Below, piece by piece: positions 28,239 to 37,735 of a DNA stretch of 64,000 nt. The position numbers and the translations under genes were made by a program. The notes under the pieces are model-generated. The model worked only from the letters and a program-made list of their open reading frames with translations, was not told the DNA's origin and did no database searches. This stretch comes from Desulfonatronum thioautotrophicum (GTDB taxonomy: Bacteria; Desulfobacterota; Desulfovibrionia; Desulfovibrionales; Desulfonatronaceae). The stretch is from the NCBI RefSeq assembly GCF_000934745.1, contig NZ_KN882168.1:124001-188000 (forward strand), read 5' to 3'. The stretch's first letter is position 1. Each line of letters begins with the position of its first letter.

Positions 28239-29882
28239 CTAAACAGCCCCCATCACAGCATTTAGCAGTTCGGTTTGTTTGCCGGTGGCGGCATCGATCT
28301 GCTGGTTGAGCGTATCGCACAGGGCCATCAACTGGTCGATGCGGGCGACGATGCGGTGTTGTTCGGGGAGGGGGGGGAGTGGAATAGCACAAAGAGAAAG
28401 CTTTGTGCCATTAAAATTCGCCTGTCCACACTGCTGTACAATTTCAGGTTCAATTTGAGTTGATCTGAAATAGGGTGCGTTCATCGCCCGGCTTATGAAT
28501 ACCGGGTTCAGTAGCGCATCAAAAAACCTGACCCTTATCAAATATGATGCGAATGTCGCATGCTCATCACGACCAGTGTAGCGTGCCGATTTCCCGACCA
28601 AATCATAACTATTTGTTCGGTTAAAGAGAATATCGTTTGGTTGAAGGAAGAGGCGGGGCAACTCGTCGATTTCTGGTGCAATGTATTTGAATCCTTCGTC
28701 GATCAACTGACCATCAACGATATTGCCCATCCGATAGACTGGAACAAGCGATGAATCGTCACAAGTTTTTTGTGACGTCCCGTAATCTATGGATTCCGCA
28801 AGCTCGGAAATTCTCACCCAACGCCAATTATCAGGAACCTGAAATGGCTCATCGCCTTGAGAGATTGAAGGTACCGGCCTAGGGCTCTTGATTATTTTTG
28901 CCTTCACCAGCCGCTGTTTTTCGGCTTCGATCTCCTTCAGTAGTTCGCTGGCGGGCGGGTCGTTGGGGTCTTGGGGAACGAGACGGCCCATGACGGCGAG
29001 CTGGAGGATGGCCTTGCGCAGTTCGGCGACGTTTTCCTTGACGGTGTAGAGTTCGCCGAAGTGCCGCTGAATGAAATCCCAGGCCGTGCCGTCCGGCATA
29101 TCGAGCAGTTGTTGGATGGCGGCGGCGTGAACGGCCAGCCGTTTTTCCTCCCGATCCTTGCGCAGTTTTTCCAGCTCATCGCAACGGGCCATCAACTGGT
29201 CGATGCGGGCAACGATGCGGTGTTGTTCGGGGAGGGGGGGGAGAGGTGTAAGTTTCTCGTTCAGTACTTTGAAATGCCGGGCATATCCCCGATCTGTTAG
29301 ATCAAGTGACTGGATAATATGGTAGAGAAACTTGGTCGATACGCCTTTGAACGGGCAAAGGATTTTAACCCCATCAGCTCCGATGATGAAATCAAAGTCT
29401 ACGAATTTAATATTTTTGGTATGGTCACCAAAAACAATGACAGGGCGATCTATGTGGAGCAACTTTGATTCATCGTCATAGTAGCCAGTAATGAAGTTTT
29501 TTCCTTGGTCAACAACGGGGAACTTGCCGCTCTCACGATAATCCTTTGTCTGGATTTGATTCGATTTGTTACCTACCCCGAAGTAACATTCTGGCAATCG
29601 CACCCACTCCCACCCCTGCGGCAGTTCGTAGGGCACTTCATCGGGCTTGATGGGCGGCAGAGGTTTGGGCTTTTTGATTTTCCCCGCCTTCACCAACAGC
29701 TGTTTTTCGGCCCCGATCTCCCTCAACAGTTCCGAAGCCGGCGGGTCATTCGGATCCTGCTCCACCAGCTTGCCCTGCATGGCCAGGGTCAGGATCAATT
29801 CGCGTAACCTGACGACGCCGTCTGGCGCGGCAAAGGCGGTGTCGAAGTGTTGATGTAATAATTGCGTGGTTTGTTTATTCAT
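28239..29882 (-). CDS. hsdS: Type I restriction enzyme specificity subunit HsdS
   Basis: 547 aa. Two target-recognition domains, each preceded by a conserved helical region. The pseudo-duplication is plain: DPNDPPASELLREIGAEKQL / DPNDPPASELLKEIEAEKQR, and PLPPLPEQHRIVARIDQLMA occurs twice (ends of TRD1 and TRD2). It directs HsdM and HsdR to a bipartite DNA site. Start overlaps the rhuM stop by 8 nt. Both TRDs look complete, so specificity should be functional; they differ from each other, implying an asymmetric target. Confidence 0.95.
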   Translation of the reverse strand: MNKQTTQLLHQHFDTAFAAPDGVVRLRELILTLAMQGKLVEQDPNDPPASELLREIGAEKQLLVKAGKIKKPKPLPPIKPDEVPYELPQGWEWVRLPECYFGVGNKSNQIQTKDYRESGKFPVVDQGKNFITGYYDDESKLLHIDRPVIVFGDHTKNIKFVDFDFIIGADGVKILCPFKGVSTKFLYHIIQSLDLTDRGYARHFKVLNEKLTPLPPLPEQHRIVARIDQLMARCDELEKLRKDREEKRLAVHAAAIQQLLDMPDGTAWDFIQRHFGELYTVKENVAELRKAILQLAVMGRLVPQDPNDPPASELLKEIEAEKQRLVKAKIIKSPRPVPSISQGDEPFQVPDNWRWVRISELAESIDYGTSQKTCDDSSLVPVYRMGNIVDGQLIDEGFKYIAPEIDELPRLFLQPNDILFNRTNSYDLVGKSARYTGRDEHATFASYLIRVRFFDALLNPVFISRAMNAPYFRSTQIEPEIVQQCGQANFNGTKLSLCAIPLPPLPEQHRIVARIDQLMALCDTLNQQIDAATGKQTELLNAVMGAV

Positions 29883-31059
29883 CGCTGCTCCTTGGAGTCA
29901 CCACCCCGTCAGGCTGCGCCTGCCACCCCTCCAAGGGAGGGGAATTCTTTTCGTTGAATTCCTTTGGCGCCTTTGCGGCTTTGCGTGAGGCAGTCCTGTC
30001 ATTCATCGGCCGCCCCCCCGGTTTCTGAATGGCCTCAATCTGCTTGAGCATCCGGTCGAAGTCGCTTTCAAACAGCCGATCCTGCACGATGCGGTATTTC
30101 TGGAACTCGCTTTCGGCATGGGTCCTGGCGATCTCCGCCGTGACTTTGCCGGCATCCCGCAGAATCTCGCGGTCGGTGGCGGCGATGAAGCGGTTCAGGC
30201 GGGTCTCCCAGTCCTGCATGGTCATGGGCATCTTGCGCAGGGCCATGTCCTCGGCCACATCAAGGTAGGCGTTCACCAACCGGGACAGTTGCGCCATTTC
30301 GTCTTCGGCCAGGTAGTTTTTGGCCACGCTGACGTCGAACTTCTGGATTTTGCCATTCGGGGCGTCCTTCCAGGTGTTCAGGCCCATGTGCTGTTTTTCG
30401 GCATCGGCGCGGTTGACGATGACCTCCGCCGCCGTCTGGCCATGGATGGCCCAATGCAGCTTGTTCTGCACGGTGGCGAAAAAGCGTTTGGTGGCCTGGG
30501 CGGTGACGTCGTAGTCGATGGCGGTGGCGTAGATGTCGGTAATCTTCTGGTAGAATTTGCGCTCGGAGAGGCGGATCTCCCGGATACGCTGCAACTGCTC
30601 TTCAAAGTACTGTTCCGTCAGGATCGAACCACCAGCCTTGATGCGCTCGTCATCCATGACGTAGGCCTTGATGGTGTACTCATGGATGATGGTGGTGGCC
30701 CATTTGCGAAACTGCACGGCGCGTTCGGAGTTCACCTTATAGCCCACGGCAATGATGGCGGGGAGTTTGTAGTGCAGGGTATTGTAGCTCTTGCCGTCGG
30801 CGGCAGTTATCCGAAAATTTCGGATAACTGAATCCTCCTGCAACTCACTGTCACTGAATATCTTTTTCAGGTGATAGTTGATGGTGCGCACATCCACGTC
30901 ATAAAGCGTGGCCATCATTTTTTGGGTCAGCCAGATGCTTTCATCGGCATAAACGGCTTCTACGCCACCGCTGCCGCTGGCGGCGACAAAGGTCAGGTAT
31001 TCGGCCGCCGAGGAGCGAACGATGGAGACTTCCTTGCCGGTCTTTTTCTTCCCGATCAT
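29875..31059 (-). CDS. RhuM-family protein inside the type I RM operon
   Basis: 394 aa from ATG 31059, which overlaps the hsdM stop (ATGA) and has GGGGGGAAGG upstream. Core matches virulence RhuM proteins: VYADESIWLTQKMMATLYDVDVRTINYHLKKIF, then RNFRITAADGKSYNTLHYKLPAIIAVGYKVNSERAVQFRKWA. The family resembles Bro/KilA-type DNA-binding proteins; its role in RM operons is not settled. The C-terminal ~20 residues ([16 protein letters not shown]) are encoded by a dispersed palindromic repeat (29899-29946), so the natural C-terminus was probably shorter. Confidence 0.85.
   Translation of the reverse strand: MIGKKKTGKEVSIVRSSAAEYLTFVAASGSGGVEAVYADESIWLTQKMMATLYDVDVRTINYHLKKIFSDSELQEDSVIRNFRITAADGKSYNTLHYKLPAIIAVGYKVNSERAVQFRKWATTIIHEYTIKAYVMDDERIKAGGSILTEQYFEEQLQRIREIRLSERKFYQKITDIYATAIDYDVTAQATKRFFATVQNKLHWAIHGQTAAEVIVNRADAEKQHMGLNTWKDAPNGKIQKFDVSVAKNYLAEDEMAQLSRLVNAYLDVAEDMALRKMPMTMQDWETRLNRFIAATDREILRDAGKVTAEIARTHAESEFQKYRIVQDRLFESDFDRMLKQIEAIQKPGGRPMNDRTASRKAAKAPKEFNEKNSPPLEGWQAQPDGVVTPRSSDE
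29899..29946. repeat. LEGWQA-type palindromic repeat, copy A
   Basis: CCACCCCGTCAGGCTGCGCC then TGCCACCCCTCCAAGGGAGGGGAATT. Encodes the tail of RhuM on the minus strand. Relatives at 32631-32674, 33024-33073 and 33100-33142. Confidence 0.8.
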
Positions 31060-32552
31060 GCCTTCCCCCCCAGGCAGGCCATCAACTCGGCTTTCAAGGC
31101 TTCCTGCGCTGCTTCGAGCTGATGAACGATCTGTTGGTACTCGGCCATCAGCTCTTCCGGATCGCGGTGGTTGACCTCCACCTGGTGGGGATTCTTGCAG
31201 TCCAGGTTGTAATTGCGTGCGGCCAGCTCCTTGGCCGGGACCCTCCAGGCCTGCTCGGTGGTTTTGCGCCCTTTGCGCCCCTGTGCATCCAGTCCGCCCC
31301 ACCAGGCCTTTTCAAGGTCGAACTCGGCGATGGTCAGGGGCTTGGAGCGGGAGTAGGACTTGTAGCCCTTGGGATACGGGTGTTCGAAGAACCAGACCTC
31401 CTTGGTCGGCCCGCCCTTCTCGAAAAAGAGGATGTTGGTGGCGATGCTGGTGTAAGGGCTGAACACGCCTTTGGGCAGACGCACGATGGTGTGCAGGTTG
31501 AACTCCGTAAGCAGTTCGCGCTTGAGGTTGGTCTTGGTGCCCTCGCCGAACAGAAAGCCGTCGGGCAGCACCACGGCCGCCTTGCCTGCCTGCCGGTCAG
31601 GCAGGCCGGTGTCGTGCTTCAAGAGGTGCATGATCAACGCCATGAAGAGGTCGGCGGTCTCACGGGTCTGGTACTTGCGCGGAAAGTTGTTCTCGATGCC
31701 GTCCTCTTCCATGCCGCCGAAGGGCGGATTGGTGATGATCAGGTCCACCCGGTCGCGGGGGCCGTAATCCTTCAGCGGGCGACTCAGGGTGTTGTCGTGG
31801 CGGACGTTGGTGGGCACGTCGATGCCGTGCAGCATCATGTTGGTTATGGCCAGCATGTGCGGCAATGGCTTCTTTTCCACGCCATGGATGCACTCCTGCA
31901 GGCGCTTGCGGTCGTCGTTGTTCTTCACCTGTTTGTTCAGATGCTCGATGGCGCAGGTCAGAAAACCCCCGGTGCCGCAGGCCGGGTCGAGGATGGTTTG
32001 TCCAAGCTGCGGGTCGAGCATGTCGACCATGAACTGTGTGACGGCGCGGGGGGTGTAGTACTCGCCCGCGTTCCCGGCGGATTGCAGGTCGGAGAGGATC
32101 TTTTCGTAGATGTCGTTGAACAGGTGGCGGTCGCCGGATTTGTTGAAGTCCACATCCTCTTCAATGGAGTTGATCACTTGGCGCAAGAGGGTACCGGACT
32201 TCATGTAGTTGTAGGCGTCCCCGAACACCGAGCCGACCACCTTGTCATGAGGCGACACACCGGCGGCGGTGGCCAGTTTCTTGAGCGCCGGGAAGAGGTC
32301 GTTGTTGACAAAGTCGATCAACTCCTCGCCGGTCATTCCCTCGGGGTTCTTGGCCCAGCTGGACCAGCGGAAACGGCTGGGTAGCGGCGACTTGTAGCCG
32401 GGCACGGTGAGCTGCCACTCCTGTTCCTTGTCGTCAAAGATCTTCAGGAAAATCAGCCAGACCATCTGACTGATGCGCTGGGCATCGCCATCGACGCCGA
32501 CATCCTTGCGCATGATGTCCTGAATGGATTTGATCAGGGTGGTAAGCGACAT
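31056..32552 (-). CDS. hsdM: Type I restriction enzyme methyltransferase subunit HsdM
   Basis: 498 aa. N-terminal HsdM helical domain, SAM-binding DPACGTGGFLTC and catalytic NPPFGG (N6-adenine methyltransferase). It methylates the host site and forms the core of the RM complex. AAGGAA precedes ATG 32552. Oddity: between LLKHD and KAAVVLPDGFLFGEG the protein has an extra segment TGLPDRQAG encoded by a 23-nt palindrome (31584-31606) inserted in frame. It lies in a surface-loop-like place just before a conserved strand, so activity may survive. Confidence 0.95.
   Translation of the reverse strand: MSLTTLIKSIQDIMRKDVGVDGDAQRISQMVWLIFLKIFDDKEQEWQLTVPGYKSPLPSRFRWSSWAKNPEGMTGEELIDFVNNDLFPALKKLATAAGVSPHDKVVGSVFGDAYNYMKSGTLLRQVINSIEEDVDFNKSGDRHLFNDIYEKILSDLQSAGNAGEYYTPRAVTQFMVDMLDPQLGQTILDPACGTGGFLTCAIEHLNKQVKNNDDRKRLQECIHGVEKKPLPHMLAITNMMLHGIDVPTNVRHDNTLSRPLKDYGPRDRVDLIITNPPFGGMEEDGIENNFPRKYQTRETADLFMALIMHLLKHDTGLPDRQAGKAAVVLPDGFLFGEGTKTNLKRELLTEFNLHTIVRLPKGVFSPYTSIATNILFFEKGGPTKEVWFFEHPYPKGYKSYSRSKPLTIAEFDLEKAWWGGLDAQGRKGRKTTEQAWRVPAKELAARNYNLDCKNPHQVEVNHRDPEELMAEYQQIVHQLEAAQEALKAELMACLGGKA
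31584..31606. repeat. Palindrome inserted in frame within hsdM
   Basis: GCCTGCCTG, loop CCGGT, CAGGCAGGC: 9-bp perfect arms. It adds residues not expected in HsdM at this position. Confidence 0.75.
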
Positions 32553-32610
32553 GGTATCTTTCCTTTACCTGGTTCACATGAAGGCAAGAAGAGACGAAAT
32601 CTTCCTTGAA

Positions 32611-33177
32611 TCAGCCAAGTTGAGGCCCCAAATTCCCCTCCCCCGGAGGGGTGGCGCAAAGCGCCGGGGTGGTCAGGAAGCGCAACACCCCTTCCATATT
32701 CCGCAACACGTCTACTGCCCGGATATGTACCACGCGCAATCCAAGGGACTCCAAAAACATATCACGTTGCTGATCATATTCCGCTTTGTCGTCATGACTG
32801 CTGCCGTCGATTTCTATTACCAGGGCAGCGCTGGCGCAGTAAAAGTCCACAATGTAGTTGCCAATGACTTTTTGCCGGTCGAAGTCCAGGCCGTGAAATT
32901 GTTTGCCCTTTAATCGCTGCCAGAGCAGAACTTCATGCAACATCCCGGCTTTACGGAGTTGGCGGGCTCGATCACGAAGCGCGGGATTGCAGGGAAGGGC
33001 CATAAAGGCTTTGGTGTCGCGCTTGACCACCCCGTCTGGCTTCGCCTGCCACCCCTCCAACGGAGGGGAATTTCCATCCGGAACAGCTCGCGAGGCATTA
33101 TTCCCCTCCCTTGGAGGGGTGGCGCAAAGCGCCGGGGTGGTTGCGCCGTCACGTGAATTCCTCTTTTTAACCGGCAT
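32611..33177 (-). CDS. DUF559-domain putative endonuclease within the RM operon
   Basis: 188 aa from ATG 33177, which overlaps the hsdR stop by 11 nt. The recognisable domain starts at [20 protein letters not shown] (33003) and contains [40 protein letters not shown], a PD-(D/E)XK-like fold (Vsr-related) with the EIDG core. The first ~58 residues are largely encoded by two copies of a palindromic repeat (33024-33142), so the older start may be 33003. A relative of repair endonucleases; a role in RM is unproven. Confidence 0.75.
   Translation of the reverse strand: MPVKKRNSRDGATTPALCATPPREGNNASRAVPDGNSPPLEGWQAKPDGVVKRDTKAFMALPCNPALRDRARQLRKAGMLHEVLLWQRLKGKQFHGLDFDRQKVIGNYIVDFYCASAALVIEIDGSSHDDKAEYDQQRDMFLESLGLRVVHIRAVDVLRNMEGVLRFLTTPALCATPPGEGNLGPQLG
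32631..32674. repeat. LEGWQA-type palindromic repeat, copy B
   Basis: AATTCCCCTCCCCCGGAGGGG followed by TGGCGCAAAGCGCCGGGGTGG. Covers the 3' end of the DUF559 gene. Confidence 0.8.
33024..33073. repeat. LEGWQA-type palindromic repeat, copy C
   Basis: Same orientation and same reading phase as copy A; encodes [15 protein letters not shown] inside the N-terminal extension of the DUF559 protein. Confidence 0.8.
33100..33142. repeat. LEGWQA-type palindromic repeat, copy D
   Basis: Opposite orientation to copy C, matching copy B (TTGGAGGGG then TGGCGCAAAGCGCCGGGGTGG). C and D together make a composite inverted pair of about 120 bp. Confidence 0.8.
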
Positions 33178-35560
33178 AAAGTGCCTCCTCCAAGTCATGC
33201 ACCGCCTGCCGATACTGCTCCAATCCACCAAACGCATGGATGATTTCCAGCGGGGTGCCGAATTCGGTAAAGGGGGCGATGGTAAGAATCTGCGTCTCTT
33301 CAATGTGGGCCACGCCTTCATCGGCGTACTTGTCGAGCAGGGCCTCCAGCACCCGGCGGGCCTGCTCTCCGTATCGGGTAAAGTAATTGCGCTTCTTCAC
33401 CTGTTCCGCCCGCTCCTTGCGGGTGAGGGGCGGCATGTCCCAGGCGACATGGCAGACCAGATCGAAGGGATCGAAGGCTTTGCCGGATTGCCGTCCGATC
33501 TCATCGGCAAGGGCATCGAAGAACACTCCCTGTTCGGAAAGTTCGTCGATGATGGCCTGCTTCTTTTCGGTGCTGCTCCAGCGGCGGAGGAAATCGTCGA
33601 GGGAAGCGTACTCCCTGGCCAGGGTCTTGCGGGTGTAGTCCTTGAGGGATTCGGTGATCAGTTTGCCGCCCGCGTCAAAATACTGGACGCGCTCGGCGGC
33701 GACCGTAACTTCGACACCCTCCACAACGTAACGGCGAACACCGACCTCCTCTCCTGGCCCGGGTTCGGCCGCGCCGATCCAATCCTGATCCTCTCCGGAC
33801 TCCGGGTAGGAGACGCCATCGTCGCTTTCTGGGTCAATGAGCATGTCCGGCGGTACCGGCGACTGATCGCCGCTGGGCTCATAGATCTGCACCGGATCAC
33901 CGTCAAAATCAGGATCGGCAAACAACTCGGTGGCCTTTTTGAAATCGATAATGGTGAAGTAGAACTTGCCGTAATCTTCGTTGATGCGGGTGCCGCGCCC
34001 GATGATCTGCTTGAACTCGGTCATGGACTGGATGCGCTGATCAAGCACGATGACCTTGCAGGTCTGCGCGTCCACGCCGGTACTCATCAGCTTGGAGGTG
34101 GTGGCGATAACCGGGTATGTACTCTCCGGGAAGATGAAGTTGTCGAGTTCGGCCTTGCCTTCCTCGTTGTCGCCGGTGATGCGCATGACGTATTTGCTGC
34201 TCTGCGCCACAAGGTCGGCGTTTTCATTGACCAGGGCCTGACGCATGCGCTCGGCATGGTCGATGTTTTCACAGAAGACGATGGTCTTGTCGAAACGGTT
34301 GGTCTTTATGAGAAACTCGGTGATCTTTTTGGCCACCAACCGGGTACGCTGCTCCAGGACAAGGGTCTTGTCGAAGTCCTTCTGGTTATAGATGCGGTCC
34401 TCGATCTCGTTGCCGTGCTTGTCGATCATGCCCTTATCGGGCCGCCAGCCGGTCAAATCACGGTCGAGATCGATGCGCACGACCTTGTAGGGAGCCAGGA
34501 AACCGTCGTCGATTCCCTGACGAAGACTGTAGGTGTAGATGGGGTCGCCAAAGTAGTCGATGTTGGAGACATCCTTGGTCTCCTTGGGGGTGGCGGTAAG
34601 CCCGATCTGGGTAGCCGAGGTGAAATAATCGAGAATTTCACGCCAGGCCGAATCGGCGGCAGCGCTGCCTCGATGGCATTCATCAATAATGATGAGATCG
34701 AAAAAGTCGGGGCTGAACTGCCGGTAGACGTTCTTCTCTTCCTCGTTGCCGGTAACGGCCTGATAGAGAGAAAGATAGATCTCGTAGGACTTGTCGGCCT
34801 GCCGCTTCTGGATCTTGGTCATGGCCGATCCGAACGGCTTGAAATCGTTGGTCATGGTCTGATCGACCAGAATGTTGCGGTCGGCAAGAAACAGGATGCG
34901 TTTTTTCGCCTTGGACTTCCACAGCCGCCAGATGATCTGGAAGGCGGTAAATGTCTTGCCGGTCCCGGTGGCCATCACCAGCAGAATGCGATTTTGGCCC
35001 CCGGCTATGGCCTCGATGGTCTTGTTGATGGCCAACAGCTGGTAATAGCGCGGACTTTTATCGCCGCCGTCGCTGAAATAATCCTGCGTGACCAGTGCAT
35101 TCTGGCGATCGTTCAGGCCACGATGCCGTGCCCACCATTGCCACAACGTTTCCGCTGCCGGAAATTCGTGCAGGGCGAGTTCTCGCTCCACAATTCCGTC
35201 CCCAGGTTGACTGGCGGCGATCTTGTTATGGAACAGAAAGCCATCACCGTTGGAACTGAACACAAACGGTACGTGCAGCATCTCGGCATAGGCCAGAGCC
35301 TGTTGCATGCCGTCGCCAACCGTGTGGTTGTTGTCCTTGGCCTCGATAATCGCAATAGGGATGTTCGGCTTGTAAAACAGGACATAATCGGCGCGCTTGT
35401 GCTTGGCACGGGTATGCAGCTTGCCGCGTACGATGATTCGTCCCTTGGTGAGAGAAAATTCTTCTCGGACCTGGCTCGCGACGTCCCAGCCCGCCTTCTC
35501 CAGGGCGGGCGTGATGTACTTTGTGCAGATATCGCGCTCGGAAAGCTGTTTTTTATTCAT
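33167..35560 (-). CDS. hsdR: Type I restriction enzyme motor/nuclease subunit HsdR
   Basis: 797 aa, EcoEI-R-like. N-terminal nuclease region includes [20 protein letters not shown], the PD-(D/E)XK site. The SF2 translocase shows [14 protein letters not shown] (Walker A), [17 protein letters not shown] (DEAH-like box) and GLTATP (motif III), followed by a C-terminal helical domain. It translocates DNA and cleaves unmodified DNA. GGGGAG precedes the ATG at 35560, which lies inside the end of the XRE gene. A 907-codon plus-strand frame over it is a shadow. Confidence 0.95.
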   Translation of the reverse strand: MNKKQLSERDICTKYITPALEKAGWDVASQVREEFSLTKGRIIVRGKLHTRAKHKRADYVLFYKPNIPIAIIEAKDNNHTVGDGMQQALAYAEMLHVPFVFSSNGDGFLFHNKIAASQPGDGIVERELALHEFPAAETLWQWWARHRGLNDRQNALVTQDYFSDGGDKSPRYYQLLAINKTIEAIAGGQNRILLVMATGTGKTFTAFQIIWRLWKSKAKKRILFLADRNILVDQTMTNDFKPFGSAMTKIQKRQADKSYEIYLSLYQAVTGNEEEKNVYRQFSPDFFDLIIIDECHRGSAAADSAWREILDYFTSATQIGLTATPKETKDVSNIDYFGDPIYTYSLRQGIDDGFLAPYKVVRIDLDRDLTGWRPDKGMIDKHGNEIEDRIYNQKDFDKTLVLEQRTRLVAKKITEFLIKTNRFDKTIVFCENIDHAERMRQALVNENADLVAQSSKYVMRITGDNEEGKAELDNFIFPESTYPVIATTSKLMSTGVDAQTCKVIVLDQRIQSMTEFKQIIGRGTRINEDYGKFYFTIIDFKKATELFADPDFDGDPVQIYEPSGDQSPVPPDMLIDPESDDGVSYPESGEDQDWIGAAEPGPGEEVGVRRYVVEGVEVTVAAERVQYFDAGGKLITESLKDYTRKTLAREYASLDDFLRRWSSTEKKQAIIDELSEQGVFFDALADEIGRQSGKAFDPFDLVCHVAWDMPPLTRKERAEQVKKRNYFTRYGEQARRVLEALLDKYADEGVAHIEETQILTIAPFTEFGTPLEIIHAFGGLEQYRQAVHDLEEALYAG

Positions 35561-35768
35561 CAGGCCAACTCCCCTGCTCTTTCATCCGCGTACAAAAGGC
35601 CTCAAATTGTTTCCTCGCCAGCTTGAAGGGAACCGTCTTGCCGTTTTCCCAGCGGTTGATCGTGGAAAAGCTCACGCCCAGCTCGTGGGCCAGCTCTTCC
35701 TGGCTGAGCCCCAGTTGCCGGCGGACCTCTTTGACCGTCTCCGCAAAATTGTCCGGTGCCTTTGCCAT
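35553..35768 (-). CDS. XRE-family helix-turn-helix regulator heading the RM operon
   Basis: 71 aa. HTH_3 domain [30 protein letters not shown]. First gene of the minus-strand operon XRE-hsdR-DUF559-hsdM-rhuM-hsdS; overlaps hsdR by 8 nt. By analogy with control proteins of RM systems it probably regulates the operon. GAGG lies upstream of ATG 35768. Confidence 0.88.
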   Translation of the reverse strand: MAKAPDNFAETVKEVRRQLGLSQEELAHELGVSFSTINRWENGKTVPFKLARKQFEAFCTRMKEQGSWPDE

Positions 35769-36126
35769 GTCGGTTTGCCTCGATGCCTGGTGTGCGCAGC
35801 TATTCGCCGATAGCAGGATAATGTCTCCAGCCTGACCTACGCTTACCAGTGAAGGGATGGCCCCGCCCCTCTACAAAGAGGTACACATCAAGGACGCTAA
35901 AACCCTTAAAGGAAGGCATCCCATCACGGTTTTGCGATCCGATATAGCAGGTGACAAGGCAGGTGAAAAGCGGATAGTTGCCGAGCTTTTGACACCGAAG
36001 AGGCAAATCGCGGAGAATCCCCACCCACAAAAAAAGCCGTCACCCTGAAAAATATTCAGAATACAAGTGCTCTCCAAAAACTGAACACTCTGGCAAGGTA
36101 ATTGAGTTCACGACACGGGAGGAACC
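35769..36126. other. Intergenic region between RM operon and IS remnant
   Basis: No gene supported. A 63-codon plus-strand frame (35857-36048) has no recognisable feature. The right end (about 36070-36126) carries the IS3-type left flank (CCAAAAACTGAACACTCT) and the orfA ribosome-binding site GGGAGG. Confidence 0.45.
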
Positions 36127-36405
36127 ATGAAGAGGACAAGGTATTCAGCTGAGTTAAAGGCGAAGGTGCCTTTGGAGGTGTTGGTCAGCGAATTGAGGAC
36201 ATCGCAGCTTGCAGCGAGAAACGGAGTTTATACGAACCAAATCACGCAATGGAAAGCACAGGCCAGGACCGGCATGGCCGAGGTATTCTCAAGAGGGCCT
36301 GATAGGAAAGCAAAATCCCTTGAGCAGGAGATCAAGGAACTCCACGCCAAGATAGGCCAGCTGACGGTGGAGCGGGATTTTTGGGCCAAGGTCTCCGGGC
36401 GTTGA
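36127..36405 (+). CDS. IS3-family transposase OrfA
   Basis: 92 aa, starts MKRTRYSAELKAKVPLEVL. HTH_Tnp_1 domain (RTSQLAARNGVYTNQITQWK) and a leucine-zipper-like tail (EQEIKELHAKIGQLTVERDF), as in IS3-group OrfA. Intact, but the OrfB partner is broken, so the element cannot move by itself. Confidence 0.88.
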   Translation: MKRTRYSAELKAKVPLEVLVSELRTSQLAARNGVYTNQITQWKAQARTGMAEVFSRGPDRKAKSLEQEIKELHAKIGQLTVERDFWAKVSGR

Positions 36406-36693
36406 GCCAGGCCCGGAGACAGGGTATGGTCGTGGTCGATCATCCGAGGCTCAACACAGTGAAGCAGTGTGGGTTGTTGAGCATAGGCCTTTCGACGTAT
36501 GATTATCGACCCAAGGGTCGACTCGACTGAGAGCCTTGCATTAATGAGGCTTATGGACGCGAAGTATCCCCAGTCACCCTGCTTCAGAACTCGCCAAATG
36601 ACGCGCTGGTTACGCCGAAACAGGTACTACGTGGACCGCAGGCGCGTTCGGCCGTTGATGGGGCTAAAAGCGATTATCTCAGAGGATGGTTGA
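36399..36693 (+). pseudogene. Truncated, frameshifted IS3-family OrfB
   Basis: The start of OrfB is readable as ALSQARRQGMVVVDHPRLN...STYDYRPKG, then a frameshift near 36530, then ESLALMRLMDAKYPQ...QMTRWLRRNRYYVDRRRVRPLMGL. It stops at 36691-36693. The DDE integrase core and the right end of the element are missing. Confidence 0.82.
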
Positions 36694-36803
36694 ACTGGGC
36701 TCGATATTTGGTAAGCGGGGGTGCCTCACAGCCTTTGTTTCCCATTTGGCACGGTTATTATGAGTGACAACAAGCCATGAATAAGTTCACACGGGAGGTG
36801 TCC

Positions 36804-37088
36804 ATGTCTATTGCTGAAATCCTGAAACAGGCCGGTGGTTCTGAAGCCCTTGCATTGCGAGAGCATGCCACATTGTTGGCGTTGTCGAAGATGAGCCGGT
36901 ACGAGTCTGAATGCGCATTGTATGAAGAAAAATATAGACAATCTTTTCAGTCATTTAAAAATAAAATCACGGCAATGCACAATGAAGAGGATTTCCAGGT
37001 CGAGGACGACTTGATGGACTGGGAGTTTGCCCACGAGGCCTTGAATTGGTGGAAAGGAAAGCTGGAAGACATACGCCATGCTGTCTGA
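36804..37088 (+). CDS. Putative antitoxin partner of TumE-like toxin
   Basis: 94 aa, start MSIAEILKQAGGSEALALREHATLLALSKMSRYESE. GGGAGG 7 nt upstream supports ATG 36804 over 36777. Predicted all-alpha and acidic towards the C-terminus; ends WWKGKLEDIRHAV. I do not recognise a named domain. The call as antitoxin rests on its 11-nt overlap with the downstream TumE-like gene and its size. Confidence 0.6.
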   Translation: MSIAEILKQAGGSEALALREHATLLALSKMSRYESECALYEEKYRQSFQSFKNKITAMHNEEDFQVEDDLMDWEFAHEALNWWKGKLEDIRHAV

Positions 37089-37452
37089 TCTCATTGAGAA
37101 ACATAAGAATATTATTGCGTCCTGGACAGTAACCAACTTTGACAGGGAAGGTGCGAACCTTCGGCTGAAAGCCGAAGTGGTTTTTATTGACAAAAGCAGA
37201 CTGTTCATTCGGCAGGTTGTGCTCATCGGCATCATGCTCAAGTATGCTTATCACTGGCAAAATCAGGATGAAATGCTGATCATTCGCTGGGACAATGCGG
37301 GGCATTGGCCTGATGTGGCCACCTTTCCGCACCATAAGCACGTCTGCAATGATGAGAAAATCCAGGTTTTGCCCTCACGAGCAGGAGCCGACCTGGCGGA
37401 GATATTGAAAGAGATTGCTCGCACTCTTCAGCCTCACCCTCTTCAACCGTAA
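37078..37452 (+). CDS. TumE-like (DUF6516) putative toxin
   Basis: 124 aa. Contains the family signature KYAYHWQ...DEMLIIRWDNAGHWPDVATFPHHKHV and a beta-rich N-terminal half. TumE proteins are toxins of the TumE/TumA type II systems. Starts inside the end of the upstream small gene, so translation is coupled. Sits between an IS3 remnant and the satellite attachment site, a typical accessory position. Confidence 0.72.
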   Translation: MLSDLIEKHKNIIASWTVTNFDREGANLRLKAEVVFIDKSRLFIRQVVLIGIMLKYAYHWQNQDEMLIIRWDNAGHWPDVATFPHHKHVCNDEKIQVLPSRAGADLAEILKEIARTLQPHPLQP

Positions 37453-37533
37453 CCCCTTCAACCGCCCCCTTTTCCTCATGAACACCACCCACATCACATC
37501 ACGGACACCCTTGCTGACCTGAGCCTGGCAGGA

Positions 37534-37653
37534 ATGCAGGTGGTGCCGGCCGACGACGTGGGCAGCCTGGAATTGAAGGTCCGGCTGGAAGATGGGGAGT
37601 TTGCGTGGGATGATGTCGCGGATGCGGAGCAGGCGGTCTTCGGGTGTGAATGA
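37534..37653 (+). CDS. Very small open frame or gene fragment
   Basis: 39 codons, MQVVPADDVGSLELKVRLED...ADAEQAVFGCE. GGCAGGA precedes the ATG, and the frame is open a further ~20 codons upstream without a start. It may be the 3' remnant of a longer acidic protein. No family recognised; low confidence that it is expressed. Confidence 0.25.
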   Translation: MQVVPADDVGSLELKVRLEDGEFAWDDVADAEQAVFGCE

Positions 37654-37689
37654 CGTCATGTCGTGTCGCATGTTGGACCATATTAGACA

Positions 37690-37735
37690 AAAAAAGCCCC
37701 TGAACCCTTATTTTGCAAGGGCCAGGGACTTTTCT
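37690..37735 (-). terminator. Probable original ssrA terminator, now displaced
   Basis: On the minus strand CCCTGGCCCTT...AAGGGTTCAGGGG is followed by TTTTTTTG. It lies about 35 nt beyond the 16-bp copy of the ssrA 3' end at 37768-37783, where the tmRNA terminator would have been before integration. It could also end transcription on the plus strand (TTTTCTT). Confidence 0.5.

Noticed and set aside
31122-32384. 420-codon plus-strand frame
   Set aside because: Antisense to hsdM, rich in Val/His/Leu runs caused by the complementary codon pattern; no domain.
32903-35626. 907-codon plus-strand open frame
   Set aside because: Antisense shadow of hsdR; the minus strand carries Walker A, DECH and TATP motifs, while this frame begins inside palindromic repeats.
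35857-36048. 63-codon plus-strand frame upstream of the IS remnant
   Set aside because: No ribosome-binding site, domain or conserved neighbour; composition looks incidental.
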